From positions 1 to 64,000 of the forward strand of contig JAEFAR010000005.1 in assembly GCA_016287675.1 (NCBI GenBank): a stretch of 64,000 bases of DNA, in the 5' to 3' direction. Positions 1 through 9,263 of the stretch are shown piece after piece (the stretch's first letter is position 1; each line of letters opens with the position of its first letter). The DNA comes from Lachnospiraceae bacterium (GTDB lineage Bacteria > Bacillota > Clostridia > Lachnospirales > Lachnospiraceae). A program made the position numbers and the translations under genes. Under the pieces are notes generated by a model, which ran no database searches, was not told where the DNA came from, and saw only the letters and a program-made list of their open reading frames with translations.

Positions 1-86
1 AAAGCAAAAACTTGCTGTAAAGTGTGTCGCGGGTTTACAGAAGCAACCATCAACAACATATTGTTTTTTAAGCTGGAGGAACAAAA
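1..86. other. Leader upstream of prs; no gene recognised
   Basis: No coding frame can be supported here, and the end of an upstream gene, if present, cannot be identified. The only clear signal is the ribosome binding site GGAGG at about 75-79, eight bases before the prs start codon. A small GCAA/TTGC inverted repeat lies at the left edge and may be the tail of something outside the window. Confidence 0.4.
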
Positions 87-1268
87 ATGTCTCAGGATGA
101 AATCTGGAGCACCATTCCCGTCGGCAAACTGGGCATCATCGCTTTGCGCAGTTGTGACGACATAGCAAAGAAGGTGGACAAGTACATCGTTGAGTGGCGC
201 AGCGGCCGTACTCACGAGGAAATGAACACCATCAACTTCGAGGACTACAAAAAAGACTCGTATCTCATCGATGCAGAATGTCCCCGTTTCGGTTCAGGCG
301 AAGCAAAAGGCCTGATCAAGGAAACCGTCCGCGGCGACGATCTCTATTTCCTTGTTGATGTTACCAATTACTCCATCACTTACACCGTCAGCGGTCATGA
401 AAATCACATGTCCCCCGACGATCACTTCTCCGATCTTAAACGTCTGATCGCTGCAGTAGGCGGAAAAGCCCGCAGGATCACGGTGATCATGCCTTTCCTC
501 TATGAAGGCAGACAGCACAAGAGAAGCGCCAGAGAATCTCTCGATTGCGCACTCGCTCTTCAGGACCTCATCAACATGGGCGTTGATTCCATCATAACCT
601 TCGATGCTCACGACCCTCGCGTACAGAACGCAATCCCCTTAAATTCTTTTGAGACAGTACAACCCACTTACCAGTTCCTTAAGGCCCTTCTTAAGAAGGT
701 TCCCGATATTACTCTCGATACCCAGCACACAATGGTCATCAGCCCTGACGAAGGCGCTATGGGCCGTGCGGTTTACTTCGGTTCCGTTACGGGCATAGAC
801 GTAGGTATGTTCTACAAGCGCCGCGATTACACAAAGATCGTAAACGGCAGAAATCCCATTGTTGCACACGAATTCCTGGGTTCTGATGTGGAAGGAAAGG
901 ATGTCATCATCATCGACGACATGATCTCCTCCGGAGAAAGCCTTCTCGACACCGCAAGAGAATTAAAGGCAAGAAAAGCAAAGAGGATCTTCCTCTGCGC
1001 CACATTCGGTCTTTTCACAAACGGACTTGCCGCTTTTGACAAGGCTCACGAGGACGGAGTTTTCGATCTCATGATCACCACCAATCTGGTTTACCAGACT
1101 CCCGATCTTCTTGCCCGCCCTTACTATGCAACGGCAGAAATGGCAAAGTACATCGCACTTCTCATCGATGCCATGAACCACGACCGCTCCATCAGCGAGT
1201 TCTTAAGTCCCACGGCACGTATCCAGAAGTTCATCGAAAAGTACAAAAACAACCAGCTTAACAATTAA
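87..1268 (+). CDS. prs: Ribose-phosphate pyrophosphokinase (PRPP synthetase), long clostridial form
   Basis: This enzyme makes 5-phosphoribosyl-1-pyrophosphate from ribose 5-phosphate and ATP, the precursor for purine, pyrimidine, NAD, histidine and tryptophan synthesis. The C-terminal type I phosphoribosyltransferase PRPP-binding loop is clear around residues 271-285 (DVIIIDDMISSGES). An upstream ISPDEGAMGRA segment resembles the conserved SPDxGGxxRA motif. At 393 residues it is longer than the ~315-residue classical Prs and belongs to a longer variant common in Lachnospiraceae, with an extended N-terminus and insertions. The start at 87 has a good GGAGG site. It appears monocistronic, being followed by a strong terminator. 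The family is confident; kinetic class is not predictable from sequence. Confidence 0.93.
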   Translation: MSQDEIWSTIPVGKLGIIALRSCDDIAKKVDKYIVEWRSGRTHEEMNTINFEDYKKDSYLIDAECPRFGSGEAKGLIKETVRGDDLYFLVDVTNYSITYTVSGHENHMSPDDHFSDLKRLIAAVGGKARRITVIMPFLYEGRQHKRSARESLDCALALQDLINMGVDSIITFDAHDPRVQNAIPLNSFETVQPTYQFLKALLKKVPDITLDTQHTMVISPDEGAMGRAVYFGSVTGIDVGMFYKRRDYTKIVNGRNPIVAHEFLGSDVEGKDVIIIDDMISSGESLLDTARELKARKAKRIFLCATFGLFTNGLAAFDKAHEDGVFDLMITTNLVYQTPDLLARPYYATAEMAKYIALLIDAMNHDRSISEFLSPTARIQKFIEKYKNNQLNN

Positions 1269-1277
1269 GACTGTTTC

Positions 1278-1318
1278 AACCGTCTTTACCTTCGCGGCAA
1301 AGACGGTTTTTTTTGTTT
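1278..1318 (+). terminator. Rho-independent terminator of prs
   Basis: A ten-base stem AACCGTCTTT pairs with AAAGACGGTT around a short C/G-containing loop and is followed directly by a run of T residues. It lies ten bases after the prs stop codon. Confidence 0.9.
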
Positions 1319-1321
1319 TAC

Positions 1322-1379
1322 GGATCGAAATATATGCTATAATAACCGTAAAGCAGGCATATGCCCGCGTGATGCTTTA
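1322..1379 (+). promoter_or_regulatory. Promoter and hairpin leader of the BceRS-like genes
   Basis: A perfect TATAAT -10 box lies at 1338-1343, with only a weak -35 match (TTTTAC-like) about 16 bases upstream. Just downstream, TAAAGCA (1349-1355) and TGCTTTA (1373-1379) form a stem whose loop contains the perfect palindrome GGCATATGCC (1356-1365). The hairpin would sit in the 5' untranslated region; its role is unknown. Confidence 0.55.
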
Positions 1380-1395
1380 AAGTGGGGGAAATAAG

Positions 1396-2058
1396 ATGAA
1401 TAAGATACTTATAATAGAAGACGAAAAAGAACTGAGGGCGGAGCTCTCCATCCTTTTGGCCAATGCAGGTTACGCGCCCGTCGCAGTCACGGATTTTACC
1501 GATGTTGCTTCACAGATGCGCGAGGCGGAAGCAGATCTCGTGCTCATGGACATAAATCTTCCTAACGCGAACGGGGAGGCTCTCCTGCAGGAGTACAGAA
1601 AAGTCTCCGAAGCGCCCGTGATCATGCTCACCAGCCGTACAACGGAGCTGGACGAACTCATCTCCATGAGCTACGGCGCGGATGATTACATCACCAAGCC
1701 CTACAACCCCACCATCCTTCTATTAAGGATCTCGGCGGTATTAAAAAGGACCAGAAAGACAGGTCAGGAAAGGCTTTACAGAGATGTTCACGTCAGCAGC
1801 CTTAAGGGCACCCTCTCCCGAAACGGCTCAGAGCAGATGCTCACCAAGAATGAAATGCTGATCTTCCAGTTTCTTCTGGATCATCCCGGGGAGATCGTTT
1901 CCAGGGACGATCTGATGACAGCCCTTTGGGACAGCAATGAATTCATAAACGACAACGCTCTTTCCGTAAACATCAGCCGTCTGCGCAACAAGTTACAGGA
2001 TCTCGGTCTTCCCGACGCCATAGAGACCAGAAAGAAACAGGGTTATATACTGAAATGA
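1396..2058 (+). CDS. OmpR-family response regulator, BceR-like
   Basis: A 220-residue two-component response regulator. The receiver domain (about residues 1-115) carries the acidic pocket IIEDE, the phospho-acceptor Asp in LVLMDINLPN (about residue 53) and the conserved Lys in YITKPYNP (about residue 100). A winged-helix DNA-binding domain fills residues 125-220. It overlaps the next gene, a short intramembrane-type kinase, by four bases (ATGA). It is followed by a BceAB-type ABC transporter, the classic arrangement of peptide-antibiotic sensing modules, where this regulator activates the transporter genes. A palindrome upstream of the transporter at 3096-3119 is the likely binding site. Confidence 0.85.
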   Translation: MNKILIIEDEKELRAELSILLANAGYAPVAVTDFTDVASQMREAEADLVLMDINLPNANGEALLQEYRKVSEAPVIMLTSRTTELDELISMSYGADDYITKPYNPTILLLRISAVLKRTRKTGQERLYRDVHVSSLKGTLSRNGSEQMLTKNEMLIFQFLLDHPGEIVSRDDLMTALWDSNEFINDNALSVNISRLRNKLQDLGLPDAIETRKKQGYILK

Positions 2059-3068
2059 AGCTTACCGATCACTTAAAAGACAAGATCTATCTTTTTATCA
2101 TTGAGGCTGTGGCTCTGACAGTTGCAGTCATCTTTCTGGCAGCCTTTAAAGTCAGATGGGAAGTTTTCACAGCTCTTGCAGTGGTCTTTCTTCTGGCATG
2201 CGTTACCGCCGAACTCTACGACCTGAGCAGAAAAAAGAAATTCTATGATTTTTTGTACAATGCTCTTGACGGTCTGGACAAAAAATATCTTTTGACCGAA
2301 ATGCTTCCGGAGGCGGATTTTCTGGAGGGTGAACTCCTTAAGGATGTGCTGTTGTCATGCTCAAAATCCATGGCCGAAAACGTAGCATTTTACAGGATAC
2401 GTAACAAAGAATTCCGAGAATATATCGAAATGTGGGTACATGAAGCAAAGCTTCCCGTTGCAACCCTTGAACTGATCTGCCGCAATAACCCGGATATAAA
2501 AGACAGGATCAGCGGTCAGCTGAAAAAACTGGATGAGTACATTGAAAACGTTCTTTACTATGCCAGAAGTGAGAACGCTGACAAAGACTACATAATAAAA
2601 GAGACACCCCTAAACAGGGCTTTTGCGAACGCCGCCGTAAAGAATCGGGAAGCACTTCTTGCCAACGGCGCGGAACTTGAGACTCAGGGTCTTGACATTA
2701 CTGTGCTCACCGACGGCAAATGGCTTGAATTCATCTTTGGACAGCTGATCTCCAACAGCCTTAAATACAAGGCGGAGGACCGTCCCTTAAAGATCTCCGT
2801 AACAGCAGAGCCCCATGAGGACAGCGTTGTTCTTCTGTTTAAAGACAACGGATCCGGAATTCCCGCAGAGGATCTTCCCTATGTGTTTGAAAAAAGCTTT
2901 ACCGGAGCCAACGGCCACAGGCATCCCGGCTCTACAGGAATGGGTCTTTATATTGTAAAAAGCCTTTGCAACCGTCTTGGGCACAGTCTGACCGTAAGAT
3001 CCGAACAGGGTGCTTTTACTGAATTCATCTTCACCTTTTCCAAAAATAACCACCTTAAAATGTCCTGA
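2055..3068 (+). CDS. Sensor histidine kinase, BceS-like intramembrane-sensing type
   Basis: A 337-residue kinase with two closely spaced N-terminal membrane helices (about residues 11-31 and 35-52) and almost no extracellular loop. That is the hallmark of intramembrane-sensing kinases, which rely on a partner BceAB transporter to detect the peptide. The phospho-acceptor His lies in MWVHEAKLPVA (about residue 129). The ATP-binding domain follows, with N box QLISNSLKYKA, G1 box DNGSGIP and G2 box GSTGMGLYIVK. The start overlaps the regulator stop codon, implying translational coupling. Peptide specificity cannot be read from the sequence. Confidence 0.85.
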   Translation: MKLTDHLKDKIYLFIIEAVALTVAVIFLAAFKVRWEVFTALAVVFLLACVTAELYDLSRKKKFYDFLYNALDGLDKKYLLTEMLPEADFLEGELLKDVLLSCSKSMAENVAFYRIRNKEFREYIEMWVHEAKLPVATLELICRNNPDIKDRISGQLKKLDEYIENVLYYARSENADKDYIIKETPLNRAFANAAVKNREALLANGAELETQGLDITVLTDGKWLEFIFGQLISNSLKYKAEDRPLKISVTAEPHEDSVVLLFKDNGSGIPAEDLPYVFEKSFTGANGHRHPGSTGMGLYIVKSLCNRLGHSLTVRSEQGAFTEFIFTFSKNNHLKMS

Positions 3069-3095
3069 CCCCTCTTTAACTGAGTCGGCCTCTTG

Positions 3096-3119
3096 TTACC
3101 TTACATTTTTGTAAGGTAA
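3096..3119. promoter_or_regulatory. Candidate BceR-type operator upstream of the ABC transporter genes
   Basis: A perfect nine-base inverted repeat, TTACCTTAC and GTAAGGTAA, is separated by six bases (ATTTTT). It lies about 15 bases upstream of the -35 region of the transporter promoter, where an activating OmpR-family dimer is expected to bind. Assigning it to the neighbouring BceR-like regulator is inference from position and symmetry. Confidence 0.7.
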
Positions 3120-3134
3120 TTTTAGATTAGAACA

Positions 3135-3163
3135 GCGACAATCATTACACCTTTCGGTACAAT
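3135..3163 (+). promoter_or_regulatory. Promoter of the BceAB-like transporter
   Basis: A -10 box TACAAT (3158-3163) is preceded at 17 bases by a weak -35 GCGACA (3135-3140). A poor -35 next to an upstream palindrome fits an activator-dependent promoter. Confidence 0.55.
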
Positions 3164-3191
3164 GCAGAAAAAAAAGAAAGGATGATCTCCT

Positions 3192-3956
3192 ATGGAATTA
3201 CTCAGAGTTCAGCAGATTGAAAAATATTACGGAAACAAATCCAGCCTTACAAAGGCAATCGACGACATCTCCTTCAAGGTGGAGAAAGGTGAATTCGTCG
3301 CCATCATGGGTGCCTCGGGAAGCGGAAAAACAACCCTTCTCAACTGCATATCCACCATCGACCGCGTTACGGCAGGTCACATCTTCCTTGAAAATGAAGA
3401 CGTCACGGAATTAAAGGGGAAGAAGCTAAACTCCTTTCGTCGGGAAAAGCTTGGCTTTATCTTTCAGGATTTTAATCTTCTTGATACCCTTACTGCTTAT
3501 GAAAATATCTCACTGTCCCTCTCGATCCAAAAATGGCCGGTCAAGACGATTGATAAGGCGGTTCAGATTGTAGCGGAACAGCTTGGAATCAGCGACATTC
3601 TGGACAAGTATCCCTTCCAGCTTTCGGGAGGCCAGAAGCAGCGTGTCGCTTCAGCCCGCGCCATCATCACAAATCCCAAGCTCATCCTTGCGGATGAACC
3701 CACAGGTGCCTTGGATTCAAAATCATCCGGCATGCTTCTTGAACGTTTTACGTTTCTCAACAGGGAGTACTCCGCCACCATCATGATGGTCACCCATGAC
3801 AGCTTTGCTGCCAGCTATGCAAGTCGTGTAATGTTCATTAAGGACGGAAAGATCTTTAACGAGATCTCCCGCGGCAAAGCATCACGCAAAGAATTCTTTG
3901 ACAAGATCATCGATGTGGTAACGCTTCTGGGAGGTGATGTAAGCGATGCTCTGTAA
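3192..3956 (+). CDS. ABC transporter ATP-binding protein, BceA-like
   Basis: A 254-residue MacB/BceA-type ATPase. Walker A is GASGSGKTT (about residues 39-47), a Q-loop lies in FIFQDFNLLDT, the signature is LSGGQKQR (about residue 143), and Walker B with the catalytic Glu is LILADEPTGALD. It would power the FtsX-type permease encoded next. In characterised Bce systems the complex frees lipid II-cycle targets from peptide antibiotics such as bacitracin, nisin or mersacidin and signals flux to the kinase. It overlaps the permease gene by 11 bases; a strong GGAGGTGATG site inside its 3' end serves the permease. Confidence 0.88.
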   Translation: MELLRVQQIEKYYGNKSSLTKAIDDISFKVEKGEFVAIMGASGSGKTTLLNCISTIDRVTAGHIFLENEDVTELKGKKLNSFRREKLGFIFQDFNLLDTLTAYENISLSLSIQKWPVKTIDKAVQIVAEQLGISDILDKYPFQLSGGQKQRVASARAIITNPKLILADEPTGALDSKSSGMLLERFTFLNREYSATIMMVTHDSFAASYASRVMFIKDGKIFNEISRGKASRKEFFDKIIDVVTLLGGDVSDAL

Positions 3957-6015
3957 GATCTCGATCAATAACATAAAGAAAAGTGTTAAGGATTACGCTG
4001 TTTATTTTTTCACTCTTGTGATAGGCGTTTCCATCTTCTACATCTTTAATGCCGTCGGAAGTCAGGCCGCCATGCTTCAGATGGAGACAAGCCGCAATGA
4101 TCTCGTAAAGCTCCTGACGGGGATTCTTTCCGCAGTCAGTGTTTTTGTGGCCATAGTCCTGGCCTTCCTCATAATATATGCCAGCCTCTTCCTTATGAAG
4201 CGCAGAAACCGTGAGTTTGCGATCTACATGCTCCTGGGAATGGGAAAGGGAAAGATCTCGGCCATTCTTCTCATAGAGACCATCATCATCGGTATCGGCT
4301 CCCTTGCGGTGGGTCTTGTTGCAGGCATCGGACTTTCCCAGTTCATGAGCGCGCTGGTGGCAAATCTTTTCGATGCGGACATGACATCCTACAAATTCTC
4401 AGTTTCCGGAACCGCCATCTTAAAGACGATCATATGCTTCGCTGCCATGTATCTGTTTGTGATGATCTTTAACAGCGTATCCGTCACCAAGATGAAGCTC
4501 ATAGACCTAATCCAGAGCGGCAGACGTTCCGAGACCGTTCATGCGAAGAACCCCGTTCTTTCCGTGATACTCTTCATCATAGCTTCGGCAGCTCTGGCAT
4601 GGGCATATTATATGGTGGCTTACGATTTCGGAACTCTGAATGAAGTAAAGGTCGTACTCAGCATAGTGCTGGGCGCCGTTTCCACTCTGCTCATCTTCTT
4701 CTCCATATCGGGCCTTCTCTTAAGGATCTTCATGTCCTTTAAGAAGCTGTACCACAGAGGCCTGAACGCGTTCACCTTCCGTCAGATCAGCAGTAAGGTA
4801 AACACCATGATACTTTCCATGACTGTCATCTGCCTGATGCTCTTCGTAACCATCTGCGCCCTTGCATCATCTTTCTCCGTAAGAAACGCGATGAACATTA
4901 ATCTGAGAAAGTACTGCCCCGCAGATGCCCAGATCGAACTCAGTGTTTACGATAAAGAGCGGAAATACGATGTCTACGTGGATATTGAAAAAGAATATAA
5001 AGAGACCGGGCTTGATCTGAACACGATTTTTGGTGAACACGTCCACTTTGCATCCTATGCAGACAAAGGCAAAACCCTTGCCGATTTCTTCGGTCCCTAT
5101 CTTGAGGAGCTGACGCGGAAGTTCGCTTTTTTCAGGTTCAGTGCTCCCATGTCACTCGTTAAAGTCAGTGATTACAACGATCTCATGGATCTGTACAACA
5201 GGGACCGCATCTCACTTAAGGATAATGAGTACATGGTCATCTGCAATTACAGTTCCATGAAACAGATGCTGGATCTTCCTCTGAGTACAGCTCAGAGCAT
5301 CACTGTCTTCGGTAATGAGCTGAAGCCCGCCTGCAATGAATGTGTTGACGGCTTCATCGACTTAAGCACCTCTGCTTTCTGCTCAGGCATATTCATTGTT
5401 CCCGACAATGCAGTGAATGAAACTCAGAAAGAACATGATTACTTCATCGGAAATTACAGATCCCAAGGCAAAGCAGAGATCCGTGCCATTGAAAAAGACA
5501 TGAACGATTTTATCGAGAAGTCATGGACTCCCCGTATCAATAACCTGTATGGTTTCAACAGTACCGAATACGGCGGGTGTTATTTCTCATTCAGCACAAG
5601 GACGGAGCTTTACGACAGTTCCATAGGAATGTCTGCCATTATCGCCTTCATCGGACTTTACATAGGTATCGTGTTCCTCATTGCCAGCGGAGCCATCCTT
5701 GCTCTTAAGACCCTTTCCGAAAGCGTTGACAGTGTACCCAGATACGAAATGTTAAGAAAAATCGGTGCGGAAGAGAATTCCATCACAGGTTCCCTTTTCA
5801 TTCAGACCGGTCTGTTCTTCCTGCTGCCCCTTCTCTTGGCTGTGATCCATTCCTTCTTTGGAATGAAATTTTCCTCTCAGGTACTTGAGTCCATGGGGAC
5901 AGAGGGAGTTTCCATGTCCATAGCGATCACGTCCATGATTCTGCTGCTGATTTACGGAGGGTACTTCCTTATCACCTTCTTCTGCAGTAAAAACATCATT
6001 AAGAACAGGATCTGA
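3946..6015 (+). CDS. FtsX-family ABC permease, BceB-like
   Basis: A 689-residue membrane protein with about ten predicted helices. One helix is at the N-terminus (about 17-37), then two groups of three flank the first FtsX core. A large soluble extracytoplasmic domain (about residues 325-560) follows, then the last three or so helices. This is the BceB layout, in which the big extracellular domain contributes to peptide recognition. It is the last gene of the regulator-kinase-ATPase-permease set. No terminator is obvious between its stop and the next promoter. Confidence 0.86.
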   Translation: MLCKISINNIKKSVKDYAVYFFTLVIGVSIFYIFNAVGSQAAMLQMETSRNDLVKLLTGILSAVSVFVAIVLAFLIIYASLFLMKRRNREFAIYMLLGMGKGKISAILLIETIIIGIGSLAVGLVAGIGLSQFMSALVANLFDADMTSYKFSVSGTAILKTIICFAAMYLFVMIFNSVSVTKMKLIDLIQSGRRSETVHAKNPVLSVILFIIASAALAWAYYMVAYDFGTLNEVKVVLSIVLGAVSTLLIFFSISGLLLRIFMSFKKLYHRGLNAFTFRQISSKVNTMILSMTVICLMLFVTICALASSFSVRNAMNINLRKYCPADAQIELSVYDKERKYDVYVDIEKEYKETGLDLNTIFGEHVHFASYADKGKTLADFFGPYLEELTRKFAFFRFSAPMSLVKVSDYNDLMDLYNRDRISLKDNEYMVICNYSSMKQMLDLPLSTAQSITVFGNELKPACNECVDGFIDLSTSAFCSGIFIVPDNAVNETQKEHDYFIGNYRSQGKAEIRAIEKDMNDFIEKSWTPRINNLYGFNSTEYGGCYFSFSTRTELYDSSIGMSAIIAFIGLYIGIVFLIASGAILALKTLSESVDSVPRYEMLRKIGAEENSITGSLFIQTGLFFLLPLLLAVIHSFFGMKFSSQVLESMGTEGVSMSIAITSMILLLIYGGYFLITFFCSKNIIKNRI

Positions 6016-6042
6016 CAGCATATGCCCTTCTTCATTTTTTTC

Positions 6043-6071
6043 TTGCTTTTATACTATATTTAGTGTAGTAT
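6043..6071 (+). promoter_or_regulatory. Promoter of the first HD-GYP gene
   Basis: TTGCTT (6043-6048) and TAGTAT (6066-6071) are separated by 17 bases. The spacer and -10 region contain ATACTA and TAGTAT as an inverted repeat, which could be a small operator. Confidence 0.5.
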
Positions 6072-6135
6072 GGACTTGGTTGTACACAAGAGACGATCAC
6101 AAAATCCTGCAAAATGGGAAGGAAGGGGAAAGATC

Positions 6136-7221
6136 ATGTTTAACAAAAACATTCGTGTTGCGGATATACGTGCCGGAATGATCATGGCTTCAGATGCTGT
6201 GGGTATTAACGGTGATGTTATTGTCCCCAAGAGCACTGTCCTTTCCCAGCGTTATATGGCTCGTCTCACCAATGCAGGCATCAAGACCATCAGCGTATAC
6301 ATACCTGACTATATTGCTACTCCGGAAGAGCTCAGAGAAAGTGCTCCTCAGGAGAACCGTCTTAAGGACACTCAGGAGTATCAGGATTTCCGTCGTGAGC
6401 TCCTGGCTGCGGCAGGGGATCTGTCCGAAGTCTTTGAGAGACTGATGATGAACCCCCGCTCCCAGATCGACTCGGAAAGCCTCATCGAATCCATAAACAG
6501 TCTTTCGGATAAGTACGGCGGAACGCTCCATGTTCTCGAGCTCCTGCAGGCATCAAGAGATTTCGATGACAGCATTTTCATCCATACGGTGGGTGTCTGT
6601 CTGATCTCGAAGATCATTGGTATCAAAGCACAGTTTACAAAAGATCAGCTTAATGATCTGCTCCTGTGCGCTATCTTCCATGACATCGGAAAGATCACCA
6701 TCCCCGAGGAAACATTGAACAAGCAGGGACGGCTGACGGAAGAAGAGATGGAGGAGATCCGTTCTCACACCACTCTGGGATACAGTCTCCTTACCCAGAC
6801 CTCACTTCCCGAACATGTGAGTCTCTGCGCTCTCTACCATCATGAGCGGTTCGACGGATCGGGCTATCCCGAAGGCCTCAAAGGTCAGAACATCCCTTTC
6901 TACGCACGCTATGTTGCCATCGCGGATGTTTACTACGCCATGACATCCAAGAGACCTTACCGTGAAGACATCTGTGCCTTCGATGTCATCTCGGCTTTTG
7001 AAAAGGACGGTTACAGCAAGTACGATGCTGCGGGGCTGATCCCGTTCCTGAACTGCCTTGCCCAGTCCCTCATCGGATCCCATGTCATTTTAAATGACGG
7101 TACCGACGGAAAGATAATAATGCTTAACGAGCGCCTCACCCGCCCTATCATAAAAGTGGCTTCGGAATTTGTGGATCTCATGAAGCACACGGAACTTGAA
7201 ATTATTAAGGTTATGATGTAA
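6136..7221 (+). CDS. HD-GYP domain protein, probable cyclic-di-GMP phosphodiesterase
   Basis: About 361 residues from the ATG at 6136, which has an AAGGAAGGGG ribosome site; an in-frame upstream start at 6070 lies inside the promoter and is unlikely. An N-terminal domain of about 60 residues (RAGMIMASDAVG...) resembles the module often found before HD-GYP domains. The catalytic domain has the HD pair in IFHDIGK, HHERFDGSGYPEGL with an intact GYP, and downstream AIADVYYAMTSKRPYR. All metal-binding signatures look intact, so hydrolysis of c-di-GMP (or cGAMP) is plausible. A paralogue of nearly the same design lies at 15837-16931. No cyclase gene is in the window. Confidence 0.85.
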   Translation: MFNKNIRVADIRAGMIMASDAVGINGDVIVPKSTVLSQRYMARLTNAGIKTISVYIPDYIATPEELRESAPQENRLKDTQEYQDFRRELLAAAGDLSEVFERLMMNPRSQIDSESLIESINSLSDKYGGTLHVLELLQASRDFDDSIFIHTVGVCLISKIIGIKAQFTKDQLNDLLLCAIFHDIGKITIPEETLNKQGRLTEEEMEEIRSHTTLGYSLLTQTSLPEHVSLCALYHHERFDGSGYPEGLKGQNIPFYARYVAIADVYYAMTSKRPYREDICAFDVISAFEKDGYSKYDAAGLIPFLNCLAQSLIGSHVILNDGTDGKIIMLNERLTRPIIKVASEFVDLMKHTELEIIKVMM

Positions 7222-7240
7222 ATAAAACCCTTCAGGGGAA

Positions 7241-7278
7241 AAAATAACCCGATACATCTGCATCGGGTTATTTTTTAT
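7241..7278. terminator. Bidirectional terminator between convergent genes
   Basis: A 13-base perfect stem (7241-7253 with 7262-7274) encloses an eight-base loop. A-rich and T-rich flanks on each side let it act in both directions, ending the HD-GYP transcript and the long minus-strand operon. Confidence 0.9.
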
Positions 7279-7298
7279 GCTTTTTAAAGCTTCATTGT

Positions 7299-9248
7299 TC
7301 AGTTAAAAGAAAATCTGACAACCGCAAAGGACTGCTTCGGAAGGACCACTTTCCCGTAAGGATCCGCGGAAAACTCTTCTGTCTTCACCCTGTCCTTAAA
7401 CTCAACGGAATTATATGCCCGGGGATCGTCTCCCTTAAGTAAAACGATCTCTGCACTCTTCACTTCGTTGTAATCCGTGAGATCAAAAGAAACCTCTCTG
7501 TCTTCATCCGAAGCGTTTGCTATCTTAAGGATGACTTCATCCCTCTTAGCATCGTAAGAAGCGTTGAAGAAAATCTTTTCGCCGTCGGGATCAAAATCCG
7601 AATCCGCTTCAAGATCCCAGCTTCCCACGTTGTTTGAGTACATCTTCTGAACATGGTAGCTCGGTGTCCCGTAAGCTGTCTCATCATTGAACCAGATCAT
7701 ATCCGGAGCCCACTGAACATAGCCTTCTCTTGCAAAAAGGGGAGCGTAGCTCGACATTACAACCACATCTGCATTTCTTTCAACACCTGTAAGGAAAGCG
7801 GCCTCAGACACAGCACCCTGCAGTGTGTTGCCGCTCTTTTCGGAGCCCGGACGCTTGGGGTGAGCTGCGTACTCCCCCGAAAAGACCTTCACCGATCTGT
7901 CGTAATCGTCATAGAAGTGGGTGTTCTCAAGGAACCATTCCGGAGGCATGTAGTAATGCTCATCTATGGCGTAGGTGAAATTTCTCTTGTCCCTGTTCTC
8001 ACGGTAAAAATTCCAGGCCGCTTCGTATCTCTCGGTGCGGACATCGGGTCCTGCGGAACCGATGAGCTTCATTTCAGGATACTTTGCATGTATAGCCTTT
8101 TCAAAGATGGTATATCTTTCAAAGAAATTCACTCTTTCGGTTTCCCACTGCTCGTTTCCAATACCCATGAATTCCAGATTGAAAGGGGCGGGATGACCCA
8201 TACGTGCTCTTAAAGCGCCCCATTTTGTACCCACATCTCCGTTTGCAAATTCGATGAGGTCGAGAGCGTCGTGAACATATTCATAAAATGCGGGATCCGT
8301 TGTCTCAACCAGCTCGGTTGACTGGTACTGGCAGGCAAGTCCCACGTTGATAACGGGAAGTGCCTTGGCTCCGATGTACTCACAGAGAAGGAAGTACTCG
8401 TAGTAGCCCAGACCCAGAGTCTGGTTGTAGTGTGAGAACCTGCCCGTGTAATTGTTCTCTTTGTTGTTTCCGTGTACAGCCCACCGATTCCAGTTGGAAA
8501 CGCGGCTCTTGGGATCTCCCACGCTGAGTTTCCATTGATATCTGTTCTCAAGGGTGTTACCCTCTATGATGCATCCTCCGGGGAAACGAAGGAAGCCGGG
8601 CTTAAGATCCTTAAGAAGCTCCGCCAGATCTTTTCTGAAGATACCGAGAACCGCATCCTGAGGGAAGAGGGATATGAAATCAAAATCCGCTTCACCTCTT
8701 TCGGAAAGAGTGATCACAAGGTGTGCTCCCCTCACGGAATAGGGAGCGGTGAAGGAGTACCTGAACTCTCTCCAGCAATCGCCGGCGGTAACCGTAAAGG
8801 TCTTTTTGTATATGACATCTTTATCTTTTTCGATGATGACGTTGACATCCCCGCTATAGGAGGGAGTGTTCATCCAGAACACGCCGTTATAGCCGTTGCC
8901 CTTTTTCAGACAGAGACCGTCAAAGGATTTGTTTGTAAAACCCGAATTGGCTCTCAATGTCTTAAGGTGAAGGTAATGAGGGTTCTCCTTTACAAGAGGG
9001 CGCACCGTTCTCGTCTCCATCACCACAAAGGGACAATCCTTGGGATACTTGTACCATCCGTATATGCCGTCGTATTCCGGCGCATATGCATCAAAATCAC
9101 CCGTAGTCCTGAAAAACTCAAAGCTCCTGTTTTCGATCATCTCTGCATAGAGACCGCCGTCAGCCGCATAATTAATGTCCTCGAAAAACAGCCCGAACAT
9201 GTTGGGATTTATATCATGGGTTTTAATGTCTGATACGGTAATCTTCAT
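7299..9248 (-). CDS. Alpha-L-arabinofuranosidase, GH51
   Basis: A 649-residue glycosidase of family GH51 that releases terminal arabinofuranose from arabinoxylan or arabinan oligosaccharides. The acid/base Glu lies in GIGNEQWE (about residue 363) and the nucleophile Glu in FSGEYAAH (about residue 458). The N-terminus (INPNMFGLFFEDINYAADGGLYAEM) matches the family. No signal peptide is present, so it acts inside the cell on imported oligosaccharides. It is the last gene of a run that starts with a two-component system and includes asnS, with only 15 bases separating it from asnS. That is an unusual neighbourhood for a glycosidase. Confidence 0.9.
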   Translation of the reverse strand: MKITVSDIKTHDINPNMFGLFFEDINYAADGGLYAEMIENRSFEFFRTTGDFDAYAPEYDGIYGWYKYPKDCPFVVMETRTVRPLVKENPHYLHLKTLRANSGFTNKSFDGLCLKKGNGYNGVFWMNTPSYSGDVNVIIEKDKDVIYKKTFTVTAGDCWREFRYSFTAPYSVRGAHLVITLSERGEADFDFISLFPQDAVLGIFRKDLAELLKDLKPGFLRFPGGCIIEGNTLENRYQWKLSVGDPKSRVSNWNRWAVHGNNKENNYTGRFSHYNQTLGLGYYEYFLLCEYIGAKALPVINVGLACQYQSTELVETTDPAFYEYVHDALDLIEFANGDVGTKWGALRARMGHPAPFNLEFMGIGNEQWETERVNFFERYTIFEKAIHAKYPEMKLIGSAGPDVRTERYEAAWNFYRENRDKRNFTYAIDEHYYMPPEWFLENTHFYDDYDRSVKVFSGEYAAHPKRPGSEKSGNTLQGAVSEAAFLTGVERNADVVVMSSYAPLFAREGYVQWAPDMIWFNDETAYGTPSYHVQKMYSNNVGSWDLEADSDFDPDGEKIFFNASYDAKRDEVILKIANASDEDREVSFDLTDYNEVKSAEIVLLKGDDPRAYNSVEFKDRVKTEEFSADPYGKVVLPKQSFAVVRFSFN

Positions 9249-9263
9249 ATATGCTTAATTCTC

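Noticed and set aside
7653-9233. Plus-strand frames of 186 and 253 codons opposite the GH51 gene
   Set aside because: Their length follows from the codon bias of the GH51 gene on the other strand; no family similarity or start signals were seen.
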